A DNA stretch of 64,000 bases from Mugil cephalus (lineage: Eukaryota > Chordata > Actinopteri > Mugiliformes > Mugilidae), in the NCBI RefSeq assembly GCF_022458985.1, contig NC_061781.1, forward strand, positions 23,168,001-23,232,000, written 5' to 3'. This document shows, one piece after another, positions 11,091 to 21,526 of the stretch. The first letter of the stretch is position 1, and every line of letters starts with the position of its first letter. The notes under the pieces were generated by a model, which was given only the letters and a program-made list of their open reading frames with translations, did no database searches and had not been told where the DNA came from. The position numbers and the translations under genes were made by a program.

Positions 11091-12524
11091 CTAGACAGCC
11101 AGGTCGCTCGGCCTGGCCCTGACGCTGCTGCTCTTGCTGGCCCGACTTAGCCGCCGGGGGTCTGTGCCGACCGTTACCGGAGGCTCGTGCATCTCCACTG
11201 TGGTGGTGGTGGTGGTGGTGGCGGCGACGTGGCCTTCGTCCTGCTCGCTCCTCCCGCCGCCCCAGCTGCCTGCGTTGGAGGAGGCGGCGCCGGGGCTGCT
11301 CCCGCTGGAGGCGGCGTTGGCGGTTGTGTTGGTGATGTTGCTGGCGTTGTCGCTGGTGGGAAGCAGCTGCTGCTGCTGCTGCTCTTTAGCGTTGCTGGTG
11401 GATGAAGAGGAGGAGGAGGAGGAGGAGGGGGATGGGGAGGTGGCCTTCATCTCCCGAGTCTGCTGCTCGGTGGCCAGGTTGGCCCAGTTCTGCTGCGCGG
11501 CCAGCCTGTGGTTGTTGTTGTTGCTGATGTAGTAGTGGGAGGAGGGGGAGGGCCGGCGGAGGGACTCCTCCCCCCGCTGGAGGTCGTCCATCTTGAACTC
11601 CGCCGCCGAGGGCATGGCCGCCGAGCCCATGGGCGGCAGGAAGGCCCCGCTGCCCGCCGTCACATCCGTGTAGTTGGGGGGGTAGCTGAGGCTGGGAGGG
11701 GCAGTTCTGGAGGCCGAGGCCAAACACTCGGGCTCCGCGGTGTCGGCGCGGCGCAGCGACTCGTGGTCGGGCGCGAACTCGTTGGTCATGCCCTGTTTAA
11801 CTTTCTTCCACCCGAGGTGGTAGATCTCTAACAAATTCAGCAAAAGGGACACACAAGCCACCACAAGCATAAATATAATAAAAATCGTCTTTTCCGTGGG
11901 CCTCGATATGAAGCAGTCGACGGTGTTGGGGCAGGGCCAACGTGCGCACTTGTACAGAGGCCTCAGCTGGAAGCCGTAGAGGAAATACTGGCCCAGGATG
12001 AATCCCACTTCAAACAGGGTCTTGAAAATGATGTTGAACACGTAGGTGCGCAGCAGCGCGCCTCTGATGCGGATTTTGCCGTGCTCGTCCCTGATCGGCG
12101 GCTTCTCCTTCTTGCCGCCTCGGGCGGCCTCGCCGCCGTTTCTATAAAGGAGTTCCTTCTCCTCCTGCAGCCTGTTCGCCTTGCGCAGCTCCTCCTCCTT
12201 CTCCTTCCGCTTCTCCTCCATGCGGACGATGTGCAGCACGTGGCCCAGGTAGATGAGCGTCGGCGTGGACACGAAGATGATCTGCAGCACCCAGAAGCGG
12301 ATGTGCGAGATGGGGAAGGCCTCGTCGTAGCACACGTTCTCGCAGCCGGGCTGCTGGGTGTTGCAGGTGAAGTCGGACTGCTCGTCGCCCCAGACCTCTT
12401 CGGCCGCCGCCCCCAGCACCAGGATCCTGAAGATGAAGAGGACGGTCAGCCAGACTTTGCCGATGACCGTCGAGTGCTCCTGAGCGTTCTCCAGCAGCCG
12501 CCCCAGAAAGCTCCAGTCGCCCAT
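11091..12524 (-). CDS. gja3: Connexin 46-like gap junction alpha-3 protein
   Basis: A 477-residue alpha connexin with its full reading frame in one exon, as is usual for this family. Six connexins form a hemichannel in the plasma membrane; Cx46 (Cx48.5 in zebrafish) joins lens fibre cells. Visible features: N-terminus [11 protein letters not shown], four membrane helices (about residues 21-41, 76-96, 160-185, 210-235), first extracellular loop cysteines C54, C61 and C65, second loop cysteines C193, C198 and C204, and the FISRPTEKT signature. The intracellular loop is charged ([11 protein letters not shown]). The long C-terminal tail has Ser, Gln and Thr homopolymer runs and ends in RARPSDLAV, like other Cx46 tails and possibly PDZ-binding. 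The start codon lies 17 nt inside the exon: on the minus strand a CTCCATAG acceptor (AG at 12542-12543) precedes it, so 5' noncoding exon(s) lie upstream. Nearest neighbour on the same strand is a beta connexin. Identification is very secure. Confidence 0.97.
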   Translation of the reverse strand: MGDWSFLGRLLENAQEHSTVIGKVWLTVLFIFRILVLGAAAEEVWGDEQSDFTCNTQQPGCENVCYDEAFPISHIRFWVLQIIFVSTPTLIYLGHVLHIVRMEEKRKEKEEELRKANRLQEEKELLYRNGGEAARGGKKEKPPIRDEHGKIRIRGALLRTYVFNIIFKTLFEVGFILGQYFLYGFQLRPLYKCARWPCPNTVDCFISRPTEKTIFIIFMLVVACVSLLLNLLEIYHLGWKKVKQGMTNEFAPDHESLRRADTAEPECLASASRTAPPSLSYPPNYTDVTAGSGAFLPPMGSAAMPSAAEFKMDDLQRGEESLRRPSPSSHYYISNNNNHRLAAQQNWANLATEQQTREMKATSPSPSSSSSSSSSTSNAKEQQQQQLLPTSDNASNITNTTANAASSGSSPGAASSNAGSWGGGRSEQDEGHVAATTTTTTTVEMHEPPVTVGTDPRRLSRASKSSSVRARPSDLAV

Positions 12525-12543
12525 CCTTCAAGATTTCTAGCCT
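12525..12543 (-). promoter_or_regulatory. gja3: gja3 coding-exon splice acceptor and short 5' UTR
   Basis: Read on the minus strand, a pyrimidine-rich run ending CTCCATAG is followed by 17 nt of leader and then ATG. Connexin genes typically have a noncoding first exon spliced just before the ATG, which fits. The acceptor is inferred from sequence only. Confidence 0.6.
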
Positions 12544-12545
12544 AT

Positions 12546-12972
12546 GGAGAAAGTACAGGCTGGAGTGGAGGGAAGGAAGGATGGAAAACAGGAAGGAAGG
12601 AAGAGGAGAAACATGGACAGAGTGTGAGAGAAAGGTTCATGAGTTAAACACATTTGAAAGTGTCCAACATATTTATCTTTTTCTTAGCTGAACGCGCCTT
12701 TTACATCCTCACATCTCGACAACAAATCAATCGCTTCAAACAATCGCTTTCTTTTTTCTTTTTCTTTTTTTTCTTTTTTAGCAGCTCCTCTACTGTATAG
12801 ACCACCTGTGTGATTGAACCCTGCTTCACTCCCTTTCTCTTTCTTTCTCCCTATGTCAGGCCTGTGTCTCTTTCACCTGCTCGCTCCACTGCCCAGCAGG
12901 CATGTGCTGAGATCAACATTATAATGTTCGAAAACAGCATTTAGCAGAGATGGGGGCTCTGGTGTGGCTCAT

Positions 12973-13026
<54 letters not shown>

Positions 13027-13180
13027 CCTTCCTCTCTGTCAGCTGTAATAACACCAAAGCCCCCCCTCGGCTCCAAAAGAAATGTTTTTTTACTGTAATT
13101 ATGATAATATTAAAATAACTGTGTGGTAAGTTCTGATAAGATACGAGTCTCGAATCAAAACTGGGGCAGAGGAGATTTCC
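12546..13180. other. gja3 upstream intron or flank with simple repeats
   Basis: No gene seen. It holds GGAAGGAAGG-type purine repeats next to the gja3 exon (12.57-12.61 kb), a T/C-rich tract (12.75-12.86 kb) and a (CA)n microsatellite at 12974-13024. Confidence 0.6.
12974..13024 (+). repeat. (CA)n microsatellite
   Basis: About 25 uninterrupted CA dinucleotides upstream of gja3; likely polymorphic. Confidence 0.95.
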
Positions 13181-14115
13181 CTTTGAAGTCTAATGACTTT
13201 TTTTTTCTACGGTTAATTGCATTTAAAATGTCAGATAAACATTTGCAACTTCCAAAAAGCTCGATTTCTGATCCTTGAACACATCATTTTTACTAAAACC
13301 AATACGTGCATACGACAAATATACAGATAAAATATCACATATTCACATTTAAAAAGCTGGAACTAAAATAGAATTAGCAAGATTTCTTTTTAAACGGCCT
13401 GATTAATCATTTATACAATGTTTTTTTTTATATATATACAATTGATTGACTGACTAATCGTTGCACTACATCTGTAATATGATGTTATGAATTTAGAGTT
13501 TTCAAATTCCCTTAAACTGAAACATAAATCTGGTTTTTCTGTGTTAGTGAGAGAAAATAAATGACCAACATTTCACTAATCCTTCCATTAGGGAAACTTT
13601 AAATGTTGGAAAAACATTTGCAATTTCCTAACATCATTCACCGTTAATTCAGTGTTTGTTATTCTATTAGTTCACGAATCCTTGAATAACATCTGTAATA
13701 TGATGTTATGGATTTAAATCGAAGGCCCAATTTTCTCAAATTCCCTTAAACAGACACATTACTCTTGTCTCCCATGACAGTGACAGCGACATCCTTCCAT
13801 TAGGGAAACTTTAAATGTTGAAAAAACGTTTACAATTTCCCAAGTTCAGATCCTCAAGTTGATAATTTTACTGAAACCAAATGTCCAAACCCCAAATATA
13901 CGTAAAAACAATGATCGAAAACTGAAAAATTAACCATATGTTCACATCTAAACAGATTGAACCAAAGGATATTTGCTTCATTAACCATTAATTCAGTGTT
14001 TTTAATTCCATTAATTGACGAATTCTTACACTACATCTTTAATATGATGCTATAAATTAAAAAGTGAAGTTTTTAATTTACTTTTTAAACTGATACACAA
14101 ACTTTCCTGTGTCAG
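13180..14115. repeat. Degenerate tandem repeat, three unequal units
   Basis: Three successive stretches share the same ordered motifs: a CATTTGCAACTTCC-like start, CCTTCCATTAGGGAAACTTT, ACATCTGTAATATGATGTTAT and AAATTCCCTTAAACTG. Units start at roughly 13225, 13610 and 13810; the middle unit is shorter. Divergence is high, so it is old. It lies in the presumed gja3 leader intron. Confidence 0.6.
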
Positions 14116-14704
14116 AGACAGGTGACAAATGTGTGGTTTAGAAAAAAAATGTGAACACAAACCCAACAACGATTCAAACACACATACAGCTCAGAGGAGA
14201 AACTTACTAAAATATTCTGGTATTAAAGGTAATAAATCCATCGACTAGGGTTCACAATATGTATGACACCTGGAAGAGAAAAACAGCCAAGCAACAATTC
14301 ATTTCAATTTTGTGAGGTTTTTGGGGTGAAAAAAAACATAAACTTATCCAAATGACACAAAAGTTAACTAAAGAAATACTTGAACATCTAGTACTATAGT
14401 CCTTTTTTTTTCGCTTTCATCTACCTTGTACACATACTGGAAGTGTTGTATTGGGGACACTTAGAAAGTCATGATTTAACCTCGTGATAACTTATTAGTG
14501 GCAAACAATTAAAACTGAGCGCATTTCTGTGAGATTCACGTGTATCTGTGGCATTTGTGTCGGCTCGGAATGAATGTAACAGACAGAGCCAGGTTCAAAT
14601 ACAAAGCCATTCCTGCAGGGCTGACAATGCAGAGTGTGCCAGAGTCCCCAGACTCCCTTTAAACGCCACAGCCTTTGTCAGGCTTTTGTCTGACTCTTAT
14701 TCAC

Positions 14705-14735
<31 letters not shown>
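14705..14735 (+). repeat. (TAA)n microsatellite
   Basis: About ten TAA units followed by ATGAGTAATAATAAAG, in the region upstream of gja3. Confidence 0.9.
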
Positions 14736-14736
<1 letters not shown>

Positions 14737-14884
14737 TGAGTAATAATAAAGAAATAAAAAAAAAAGAAAGAAACTGCAGCAGTTCTTATTTACCTGATAA
14801 CACGTCGCTCTTCATTTACTTGGCCTTACTTTACTCCCATTTAAGTGCAGAAAAAACATTCACAGTAGTGTTTATCCGTCATAC

Positions 14885-15330
14885 CTTCAAACCGTTGAGG
14901 TCATACTTAAGCACCAAAAGCAAATCCATCAGCCATCGTTGGTGCCATCGTTGGAGCGCGTTGAAAACCTCCTGCGGCTGCAGCGACCCTCCCTCTTCCT
15001 CCCCAAAACCCAAAACCAGTCACCACTTTGACAGCTCAACAAACTATTTCCTTTTTCTTTTTTCTTTTTTTTTTAAAGTCTGCCCCATAAACTCTCTCAT
15101 GCAACCAACTGTTCCAGGCTCCGTGTCCCGGGCCCCGTTAACGTGCGTAAAAAGTTTCCCTTTGATGTCGTTGTCGTTAGTTTTTGGAGGCGGCTTGGGA
15201 TCGGAGATGAGGCTCGGTCAAACGGAGCTGCCTCCCGTTTCCAGCCATGTCTGGACTGTCACATTGTGTGACCATGCATGAGTGAATCCACAGAGTCATC
15301 AGCCTGTCCGGAGTCACACCACGCCCCTGC
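14885..15330 (-). promoter_or_regulatory. Possible gja3 promoter and 5' noncoding exon
   Basis: A locally GC-richer block in an AT-rich upstream region. On the minus strand it ends in a usable donor, TTGAAG|GTATGA (last exon base 14885); a second candidate donor TCAG|GTAAAT is near 14790. Its position upstream of the gja3 acceptor fits a noncoding leader exon. Nothing else supports it, so it is only a candidate. Confidence 0.25.
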
Positions 15331-15339
15331 CAACCTCCC

Positions 15340-17174
15340 CAAAAAACCGCTCCAAAGTGTGCGCAAAAAAGTTGTCGAAAACGCGCAAAACCCTAAATAG
15401 GCACCAAAACCCCGCGAAAACATTCCCAAAAGTTTATCTAGATCCTAAAAATAGCAAGATTTACTTCACTTTCAGATTAAATGGGCATTAGGTCACTATA
15501 AACTCAAGTTTGACCCCCACAGATGAAGCACTCTCTGTCCAAATAAAACATTACTTCATAAAGTCCCCCATTCATGGAAACTTCAATTACAGTCTGGTGA
15601 TTATAAAGAAAAACAACTGCGTATTGCAGAAATAAAAACATCCCACCCCTCTGTCAGTGTGTGCTGCTTCACGGGCAGTGGACACAAAACAATGAAGGAC
15701 ACAGTTGTTTTTTTGTGTTTTTTTTACTGATTTATGAAAAATGTCTCAAAGTGCGAGTGGAATAAAAACATCAAGTACAAAACACAATCACATACGTTTC
15801 ATTTGTTCATCTCTTGCGTAGGAAAACTGTTTGTGCATTAGTTTGTCTTTTCTTGTTGAAGGCACTTAGATTGTGGGATAAACCAGAGGAGAAAACGTTA
15901 ATAAAAACATTTGTATCACCCCTTTATAATGTTAGTTACATCACTGTTATCACAAAAGTAGCATCATAGAGAAATCAAGAGGTGAAAGGTGAAATCTAAT
16001 CCATACAGAAGTTATGTAATAATTGACACGTCTAATTAATGATGCAGCTTTTCTCTGCTTGTCTGTCTTTTCTAATCAGAGAATCTCTGTTTACACAATG
16101 TTTTTATTTATTTATTTGTCCCCACATGTGACTAATCCAGGACATCTATTCCTGGCTGGAGGGAGGACAAAGACATTTTCACTCTGAGATCGGCCTCGGC
16201 TGCTCACATTAAGAGAGAGGTGAGCAATGATTAGCGTCGAGGCTAAAATAAGGCACATGCTGAAAGGTGATACGACCAGCTGGGGTCAGTACGCACCACG
16301 CGAACAACAGCAACACAAGTCCAGATAACACGGCGGCAGGTCTGGGCCCCAACGTCTGGATCCACAATACAAGGAAGTGATTCGACAGCGATTCATTCAC
16401 CTGCAAAGGTCTCATGAGGAGGTTTCTACCGCTTTTCAATCCTATAGATCACAATCATACAGTTTTTACATTTTGATCAAATTGCGTGTGTGTGTTAAAA
16501 ATAACACATGCAACATGTTCTCTGCGTGTTTAAGTCATCTAACGCATGTAAAGAAACACTTTGAGCTCAGCTAAAGACAAAAATGATCATATAATATGCA
16601 ATATTAATCCGAGCAATTTCATTCTGTGCAATATTAATCACTTCTAAACACACACAAAACATTAACTTCATTAATCTGCTTTTGTTAATTTCTGCAAAAC
16701 ATTTCAAATCAAATGTCGTCTCTTGTAAACTAGACACTAAACGTTTTTTTTTTTAAATTTAATCCTTCATTTTTCATCTTTTGTTTTTCTTCTTTAACAC
16801 TAAACAAACGTGTTTGCGTAGGGACCGGACCTCCTCCTCCACTAGGTGTCAGCGTAGGCTCGTTGTTCCATACAGGCTACTGTCACGTTCAAGCAACTTC
16901 AGACTAAAAAATTAAAACCTTCATTAGGAGTAAGGCAATACTATCAGATTCTCCAAGTAACACTCAAGTAAAAACATAAAGTTTTAGGACAAAAAAACAA
17001 AAGCATCACAACAACCTTCCTTCATGTAAACCACGTCAACTAGATCCACGTCTGCGTGTCTAAGTTCTCACAAGCTCTGATTCTGAATCTCATCTAATCT
17101 CTGCTCATTTTTTAAAGCCTAAGCACCAAACTGAATGTATTTCCTCCTCCTCCCGTCTCTTTGAGCCACGTTCT
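15340..17174. other. Intergenic or 3' UTR of the beta connexin
   Basis: AT-rich sequence with no recognisable exon. The part next to the beta connexin stop is probably its 3' UTR: a minus-strand ATTAAA lies near 16757-16762 and several AATAAA near 16.10 kb. The rest shows nothing I can name. Confidence 0.4.
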
Positions 17175-17963
17175 TCAGCACATGGTCTTGCCGCTGGACA
17201 AATCTTTGGTGGAGGACAGCAGCATCTCGTTCTTCTTGTTGTCCTGCGCCATGTTCTCCGTGTACAGGTGTCTCGCCCTGTTCGACCTGTTCGAGCACCT
17301 CATGAGCGCCTTGACGACGAGGTAGCAGAGCTCGGCCACGTTCAGCACCATGCAGATGGCCGACGAGGCCACCATGAAGATGGTGAAGACCGTCTTCTCC
17401 GTCGGCCTGGAGATGAAGCAGTCCACCTTGTTGGGGCAGGGCCACTGCTCGCACTTCACCAGCCGGGGCATCTGGAAGCCGTCGTAGACGAAGTAGAGCG
17501 CGTACATGAACCCGCCCTCGAAGATGAGCCGGAAGAAGAGGCTGCAGGTGTACGTCCACCACAGAGGGCCCGTGATGTGCAGACGCCTTTTCTTCAGCGT
17601 CTCCAGGTCGGTGTCGTTGGTCTTTTCGGTGCCGTTGGAGGCCATCATGGTCTTCTTATCCCCGCGCTTCCTGTAGGCGACGTGCATGGCCACCAGCAGG
17701 GCGGGCGTGGACACAAAAATGAGCTGCAGGCACCACAGGCGGATGTGCGACACGGGGAAGAAGTGGTCGTAGCAGACGTTTTTGCAGCCGGGCTGCTGCG
17801 TGTTGCACGTGAAGTCCGACTGCTCGTCGCCCCAGACGCTCTCGGCGGCCAGAACCAGGATAGTGATGCGGAAGATGAACAGGACGGAAAGCCAGATCTT
17901 CCCCAGGCTGGTGGAGTGTTTGTTGACGCCGCCCAGCTGAGCGTAGAGCGCTCCCCAACTCAT
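17175..17963 (-). CDS. gjb8: Gap junction beta connexin (Cx30.3 / Cx26-Cx30-like)
   Basis: A 262-residue beta connexin in a single coding exon, forming gap junction channels at the plasma membrane. Visible features: N-terminus [19 protein letters not shown], four membrane helices (about 20-40, 75-95, 135-158, 190-215), loop-one cysteines C53, C60 and C64 within [14 protein letters not shown], loop-two cysteines C171, C176 and C182, and FISRPTEKT. The tail is short, as in GJB2/GJB6. Sequence and position between gja3 and cryl1 point to the teleost gene called gjb8 (cx30.3), the counterpart of the mammalian GJB2/GJB6 pair; the exact paralogue name is less certain than the family. The ATG follows a 61-nt leader after a strong acceptor (TTTTTCCAG, exon starting 18024). 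A long antisense open frame over it is a shadow. Confidence 0.94.
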   Translation of the reverse strand: MSWGALYAQLGGVNKHSTSLGKIWLSVLFIFRITILVLAAESVWGDEQSDFTCNTQQPGCKNVCYDHFFPVSHIRLWCLQLIFVSTPALLVAMHVAYRKRGDKKTMMASNGTEKTNDTDLETLKKRRLHITGPLWWTYTCSLFFRLIFEGGFMYALYFVYDGFQMPRLVKCEQWPCPNKVDCFISRPTEKTVFTIFMVASSAICMVLNVAELCYLVVKALMRCSNRSNRARHLYTENMAQDNKKNEMLLSSTKDLSSGKTMC

Positions 17964-18024
17964 CGTGGCCGAGACGTCTCTGGAAGCTCAGACAGCCTGC
18001 AGGGTTCAGCAGAAAGTTAACAGC

Positions 18025-18891
18025 CTGGAAAAACAAAACAAAAAGCTAGTGTTGAAGAGCTGCTGCTGGCAAAGCTCCTACTCCATTTATAGAAGAGTAC
18101 TGGCAACTTTATTTTATGGAGCACAGTGTTTCAGCGAGCAAGATGTTTTTTTGACACATACATGATACAAGTAGAGTTGGAAAAAAACAAGACCAAACAC
18201 CCGGAGCACCAGGTCTGCGGTAGATTTGGCGCCACAGTCAAACTTTTAGCAGCCACACAATGATAAAGGAAAATTTCTAAGAGTCTTTCTGGACTTTTAC
18301 AGCGCATGAAAGCCTCAAACTCATGTGCATCTAACAACCTGAAGATTTAAACTCATCTGACTTTATTCACGGATATTTGGTCGTCACTGAATAATAAGTA
18401 TTTAGTCACAATACTTTCTACTTCTAAAGACAAATAACTTTAGTCTTATTCTTGAATATTTTCACTGGTGAAATCAGACAGAAGATTGTGATCTCAAAGC
18501 CTATTATTATCATTATCATCATTATTATTATTATTATTATTATTATTAGTAATATGTATATTTTTAATCTCTCATCTTCATTCTCGATATAGTTAGACAG
18601 TCTTCAGCAACTGATTTAAAGATGTGAGCAATGTTTAAATAAATATATATATTTTTTTTACGAATTGGACATTAATCAGGTTAAAGCTGTATTCAACTAT
18701 ATGCATGCAATTTTTTTTTAAAGAAAACGTTTTTTTTTTTAATCTTATTAAACTAGAGTAAAAAAGATGGACAGTAAGGTTAACTTTAACATCATTCTGA
18801 GCACCTTGACTTTTTCTTCTGTCCGGTCATATCATGACTTAACGTGATGGATGAAGTGCGCCGAGTTCAAAATCTGAGTCAGAAAACTCAC
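18025..18891 (-). other. Leader intron of gjb8 (inferred)
   Basis: AT-rich, no exon seen. It contains an ATT/TTA microsatellite at 18502-18549 and several T-runs. It is bounded by the donor at 18892 and the acceptor before 18024. Confidence 0.45.
18502..18549 (+). repeat. (ATT)n microsatellite
   Basis: Imperfect then perfect ATT repeat, about 16 units, in the gjb8 leader intron. Confidence 0.9.
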
Positions 18892-19100
18892 CTGTGTCTG
18901 CGGAGCTTATCCGCAGGAAATAAAAATAAATAAAGATTAAAAACAAACAGTTAATCCTCTTTTCTTTCTGTCTCTCTCTCGTGTGCGTCCCGGTTGCAGA
19001 TTCAGACTCTGGCTCTTCTGGGGGTTGAAGTCTCTCTCGTCTCGGACGCTTCTGCGAGACGCACCTGAGTCCTCGGAGGTTTTCAGTCCCGGAGGGAGGG
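18892..19100 (-). promoter_or_regulatory. Probable noncoding first exon and promoter of gjb8
   Basis: On the minus strand a strong donor GACACAG|GTGAGT ends an exon at 18892, and an alternative donor CTCAG|GTGCGT ends one at 19065. Both lie in a CpG-richer block upstream of the gjb8 acceptor at 18024, giving a leader intron of about 0.87 kb. This matches the usual two-exon beta-connexin structure; the transcription start is not visible. Confidence 0.5.
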
Positions 19101-19399
19101 ACCAGGCTCAGGGTGGGGCCACAGATGCGTAAAGAGACTCACACTATCTCTAAACAAATGGCTCCGACCCACTTAGGGTCGTTTTGTTTTTACGGCTTAA
19201 TACAGCGTGAACATGTGCATAAGCATAAGAGCTACTTTAATTTAGGGTCCAACTGTAAATACAACTATAAAACTAAATACATTTTTTTAACCCTTGTATT
19301 TAATATTTTAAGTGAATTTAGTCGAATGTACCTGTACTGATTAATAAACTTTCAAGGTGAGTCATGTAAATTAAGTTATTTTTAGCGTCTGAGTTAATA

Positions 19400-20060
19400 A
19401 CTAGACCCCGTCATGGCCTACATGGCTGTGACGTCACAGCAAAACAGAGAAGCCTGAGGCGAAAAAAAAAAAGAAGAAGAAGAAGCTTGAGGGAAACACT
19501 GTCACTTTCAACCGTGAAAATGTTGTCTTGCTGTATTTTTAGTGTCTAAACCGAAAAATCCAAAACACTAACTTTGAGTGTTTGTTTGTTTCTTTAGTTT
19601 CTTTGTTTTATCAGATAACAGCCAGACGTAGACAACTTTATTTGGCTTTGGTGATTTTAAAGGAAGGATTGGAGTGAGACAATTAACATCAGGTCAGATT
19701 AATATCTAATGCATCATCAGTTTCCGCCTGGATGACGTCATGGGTTGAACTAAATCGTGACTAAAATTATGTTAAGTTAATCCTTATTTAGGGTGTTGTT
19801 GTTACATGTTAATGCTAACCGCTAGCTAATGCAACATGTTGCATTTACTGCGTTACCCTCCACTTATATATCCACGTAATATCTTTGTTGGAGAGGCTTC
19901 ACTTGATAAAGACAGACCAGACTTCGTCCCCTCTGTGTCCTCCTTTGGTCAATTCGTCCGTCCAGTGAGTGAGAGTGTTAGTATTAGTATATTCTCTAAA
20001 ATATATGTTTTCCTCGTCCATTCCTGCAAAAAACAGTCCACTGAAATATGCTAATTGTGT
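19400..20060 (+). mobile_element. THAP-type transposon or gene fragment
   Basis: Residues encoded at 19890-19964 read GEASLDKDRPDFVPSVSSFG, resembling the stretch that follows THAP zinc-finger domains in many fish proteins (PDYVPSVFS-like). A GTGAGT donor-like site follows at 19965. A CRE-like GTGACGTCAC lies upstream at about 19430. No intact zinc-binding half is visible, so this is a fragment. It may come from a P-element/Kolobok-like transposon or a decayed THAP gene. Confidence 0.4.
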
Positions 20061-20064
20061 TCGC

Positions 20065-21105
20065 AGGCTATAGTGTTTGAGATGTTTTGCCTCCAGTTAA
20101 GCTCCGCCCTAAAGTCCTAAAGAACAGGAAGTAACCTGAGCTAATTTAAGAATTTAATATAATGGATATTATGAAAGAACATGTTATATAACGTTTAAAA
20201 TAAACCTACATATGCATATAATTGTTGTAACATTCAATATTATGAGCCCTTTTGTGACAGAATGTTTTATTTATTTTATAATTAATTATTAACAGATTTC
20301 TATGGAATAATATCAGTTAATTGAAAATAAATAATGTGAAATAAGCAGTTGCTTAAGTATTCATTGTGGAATCATCGTCAATATAAATAGATTTTTTATG
20401 AGAAAAAAAATGAAACCTGATTTAAACAAAGTGACGTCAATTAATTAAAAATAATGTTAAATAATGTTGCTTAAGTATTCATTATGGAGTCATGGTAAAT
20501 ATAAGTAGGCTTACAAAAACAAAACAAAGTAAGTTTAGTAGATGCACCTCTGAGTCTGTGTGGATTGGTCTCAATCAGGGTTACACACCTGGATGCTGTT
20601 TTTTAATTTTACTCAATTCTTCTTTGCATAACTGCTCAAACTCTTTCAGTGTGCACAGGAATTTTAATAAAAATCCCATCCTCTTGCTGGAACATGTGAA
20701 GTATCACATTTGAAGTGGCTGCTGCTTCCTTCTCTGCAGCCTGTTGTATGTGCATTTATTTATGAACATGTCACTAGTTCAGATTTGGTGGTAAAAGGTG
20801 CAACACTTCATATAATCCTCACACTGGGATCATATGACAGTCACTCAGTCCAGATTTTGCTGTGAAATGAAATCTGCCACACAGAAAGCAGAAATGTCAG
20901 AGCGAGGACGAAGAACCACTCGTGACATGTTCCCCTTCATTGTTTGTTTTGAACTTATCTGTAACCATCTGACGCGGCGCACATCATCCATTTGTTTGGG
21001 GTGGAGCAAACGGACCCAAATACGACGGCGTATAATTAAATGTTCCTTTACGATTAAAATAATAAAGATACCATTTCTGTTGGGGTGGATGTAAAAACAA
21101 TTACA
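20065..21105. other. Intergenic sequence downstream of cryl1
   Basis: No exon recognised. AT-rich with ATTAATTA-type runs near 20.28-20.46 kb, where a short segment around TTGCTTAAGTATTCATTRTGGA is present twice (about 20352 and 20466), an imperfect local duplication. Confidence 0.45.
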
Positions 21106-21126
21106 TAAGCGCATGACTTCATTGTT

Positions 21127-21132
21127 TTTATT
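21127..21132 (-). other. cryl1: cryl1 polyadenylation signal (probable)
   Basis: AATAAA on the minus strand, about 290 nt beyond the cryl1 stop codon. It is the first canonical hexamer downstream, so the 3' UTR probably ends near 21.11 kb. Confidence 0.5.
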
Positions 21133-21421
21133 AATCAAAAACATGTAATTCGTTTACACAGGAGACCGTTAATGCTGGAGAACACGGTGAATGTTTTTTT
21201 GTCACATTTGAGCTCGGTCGGTGTTGTAACCGAGATGAGAAGATAAAATGTTCAGTAGACTCAGGAAAAATCCATCCATAAAACGCACTCTGAGTGTATA
21301 AAGGTTAATTTTTGTAAAATCTCTACTAAATGACAGGTGTTGTCTGCTTAAATCGTATCAGATTTAGTCAGAAGTCACAGTTTGATTTGTTCTTTGATTT
21401 GAGGTGTTTCTCTTGAAGGTG

Positions 21422-21526
21422 TTAATCGTCCTTCTTCAGCTTGGCCAGATGCATGAGGAGCTGGTCTCTCCTCTCCTTCCTGGCCGTCAGATGCTGCTGG
21501 TCGCTGGGAATCAGTTCACACATCTC
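21422..21526 (-). CDS. cryl1: cryl1 coding exon 9 and stop
   Basis: Residues 284-317, [20 protein letters not shown] to LAKLKKDD and TAA. Acceptor CCTTCCACAG|GAG. The arginine/lysine-rich end matches the CRYL1 C-terminus. Confidence 0.95.
   Translation of the reverse strand, partial: EMCELIPSDQQHLTARKERRDQLLMHLAKLKKDD

Noticed and set aside
12081..12647. 188-residue open frame on the plus strand over gja3
   Set aside because: Antisense shadow of the GC-rich connexin coding exon; low-complexity Leu/Arg composition and no family resemblance. The plus frames at 11134-11532 and 11508-11831 are the same kind.
14736..15281. 181-residue plus-strand open frame upstream of gja3
   Set aside because: Begins in the TAA microsatellite and runs through T-rich DNA; composition is not protein-like and no homology is apparent.
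17268..18020. 250-residue open frame on the plus strand over the beta connexin
   Set aside because: Exact antisense of gjb8, rich in His/Arg/Glu/Val as expected from reversed codons; no start context or splice sites.
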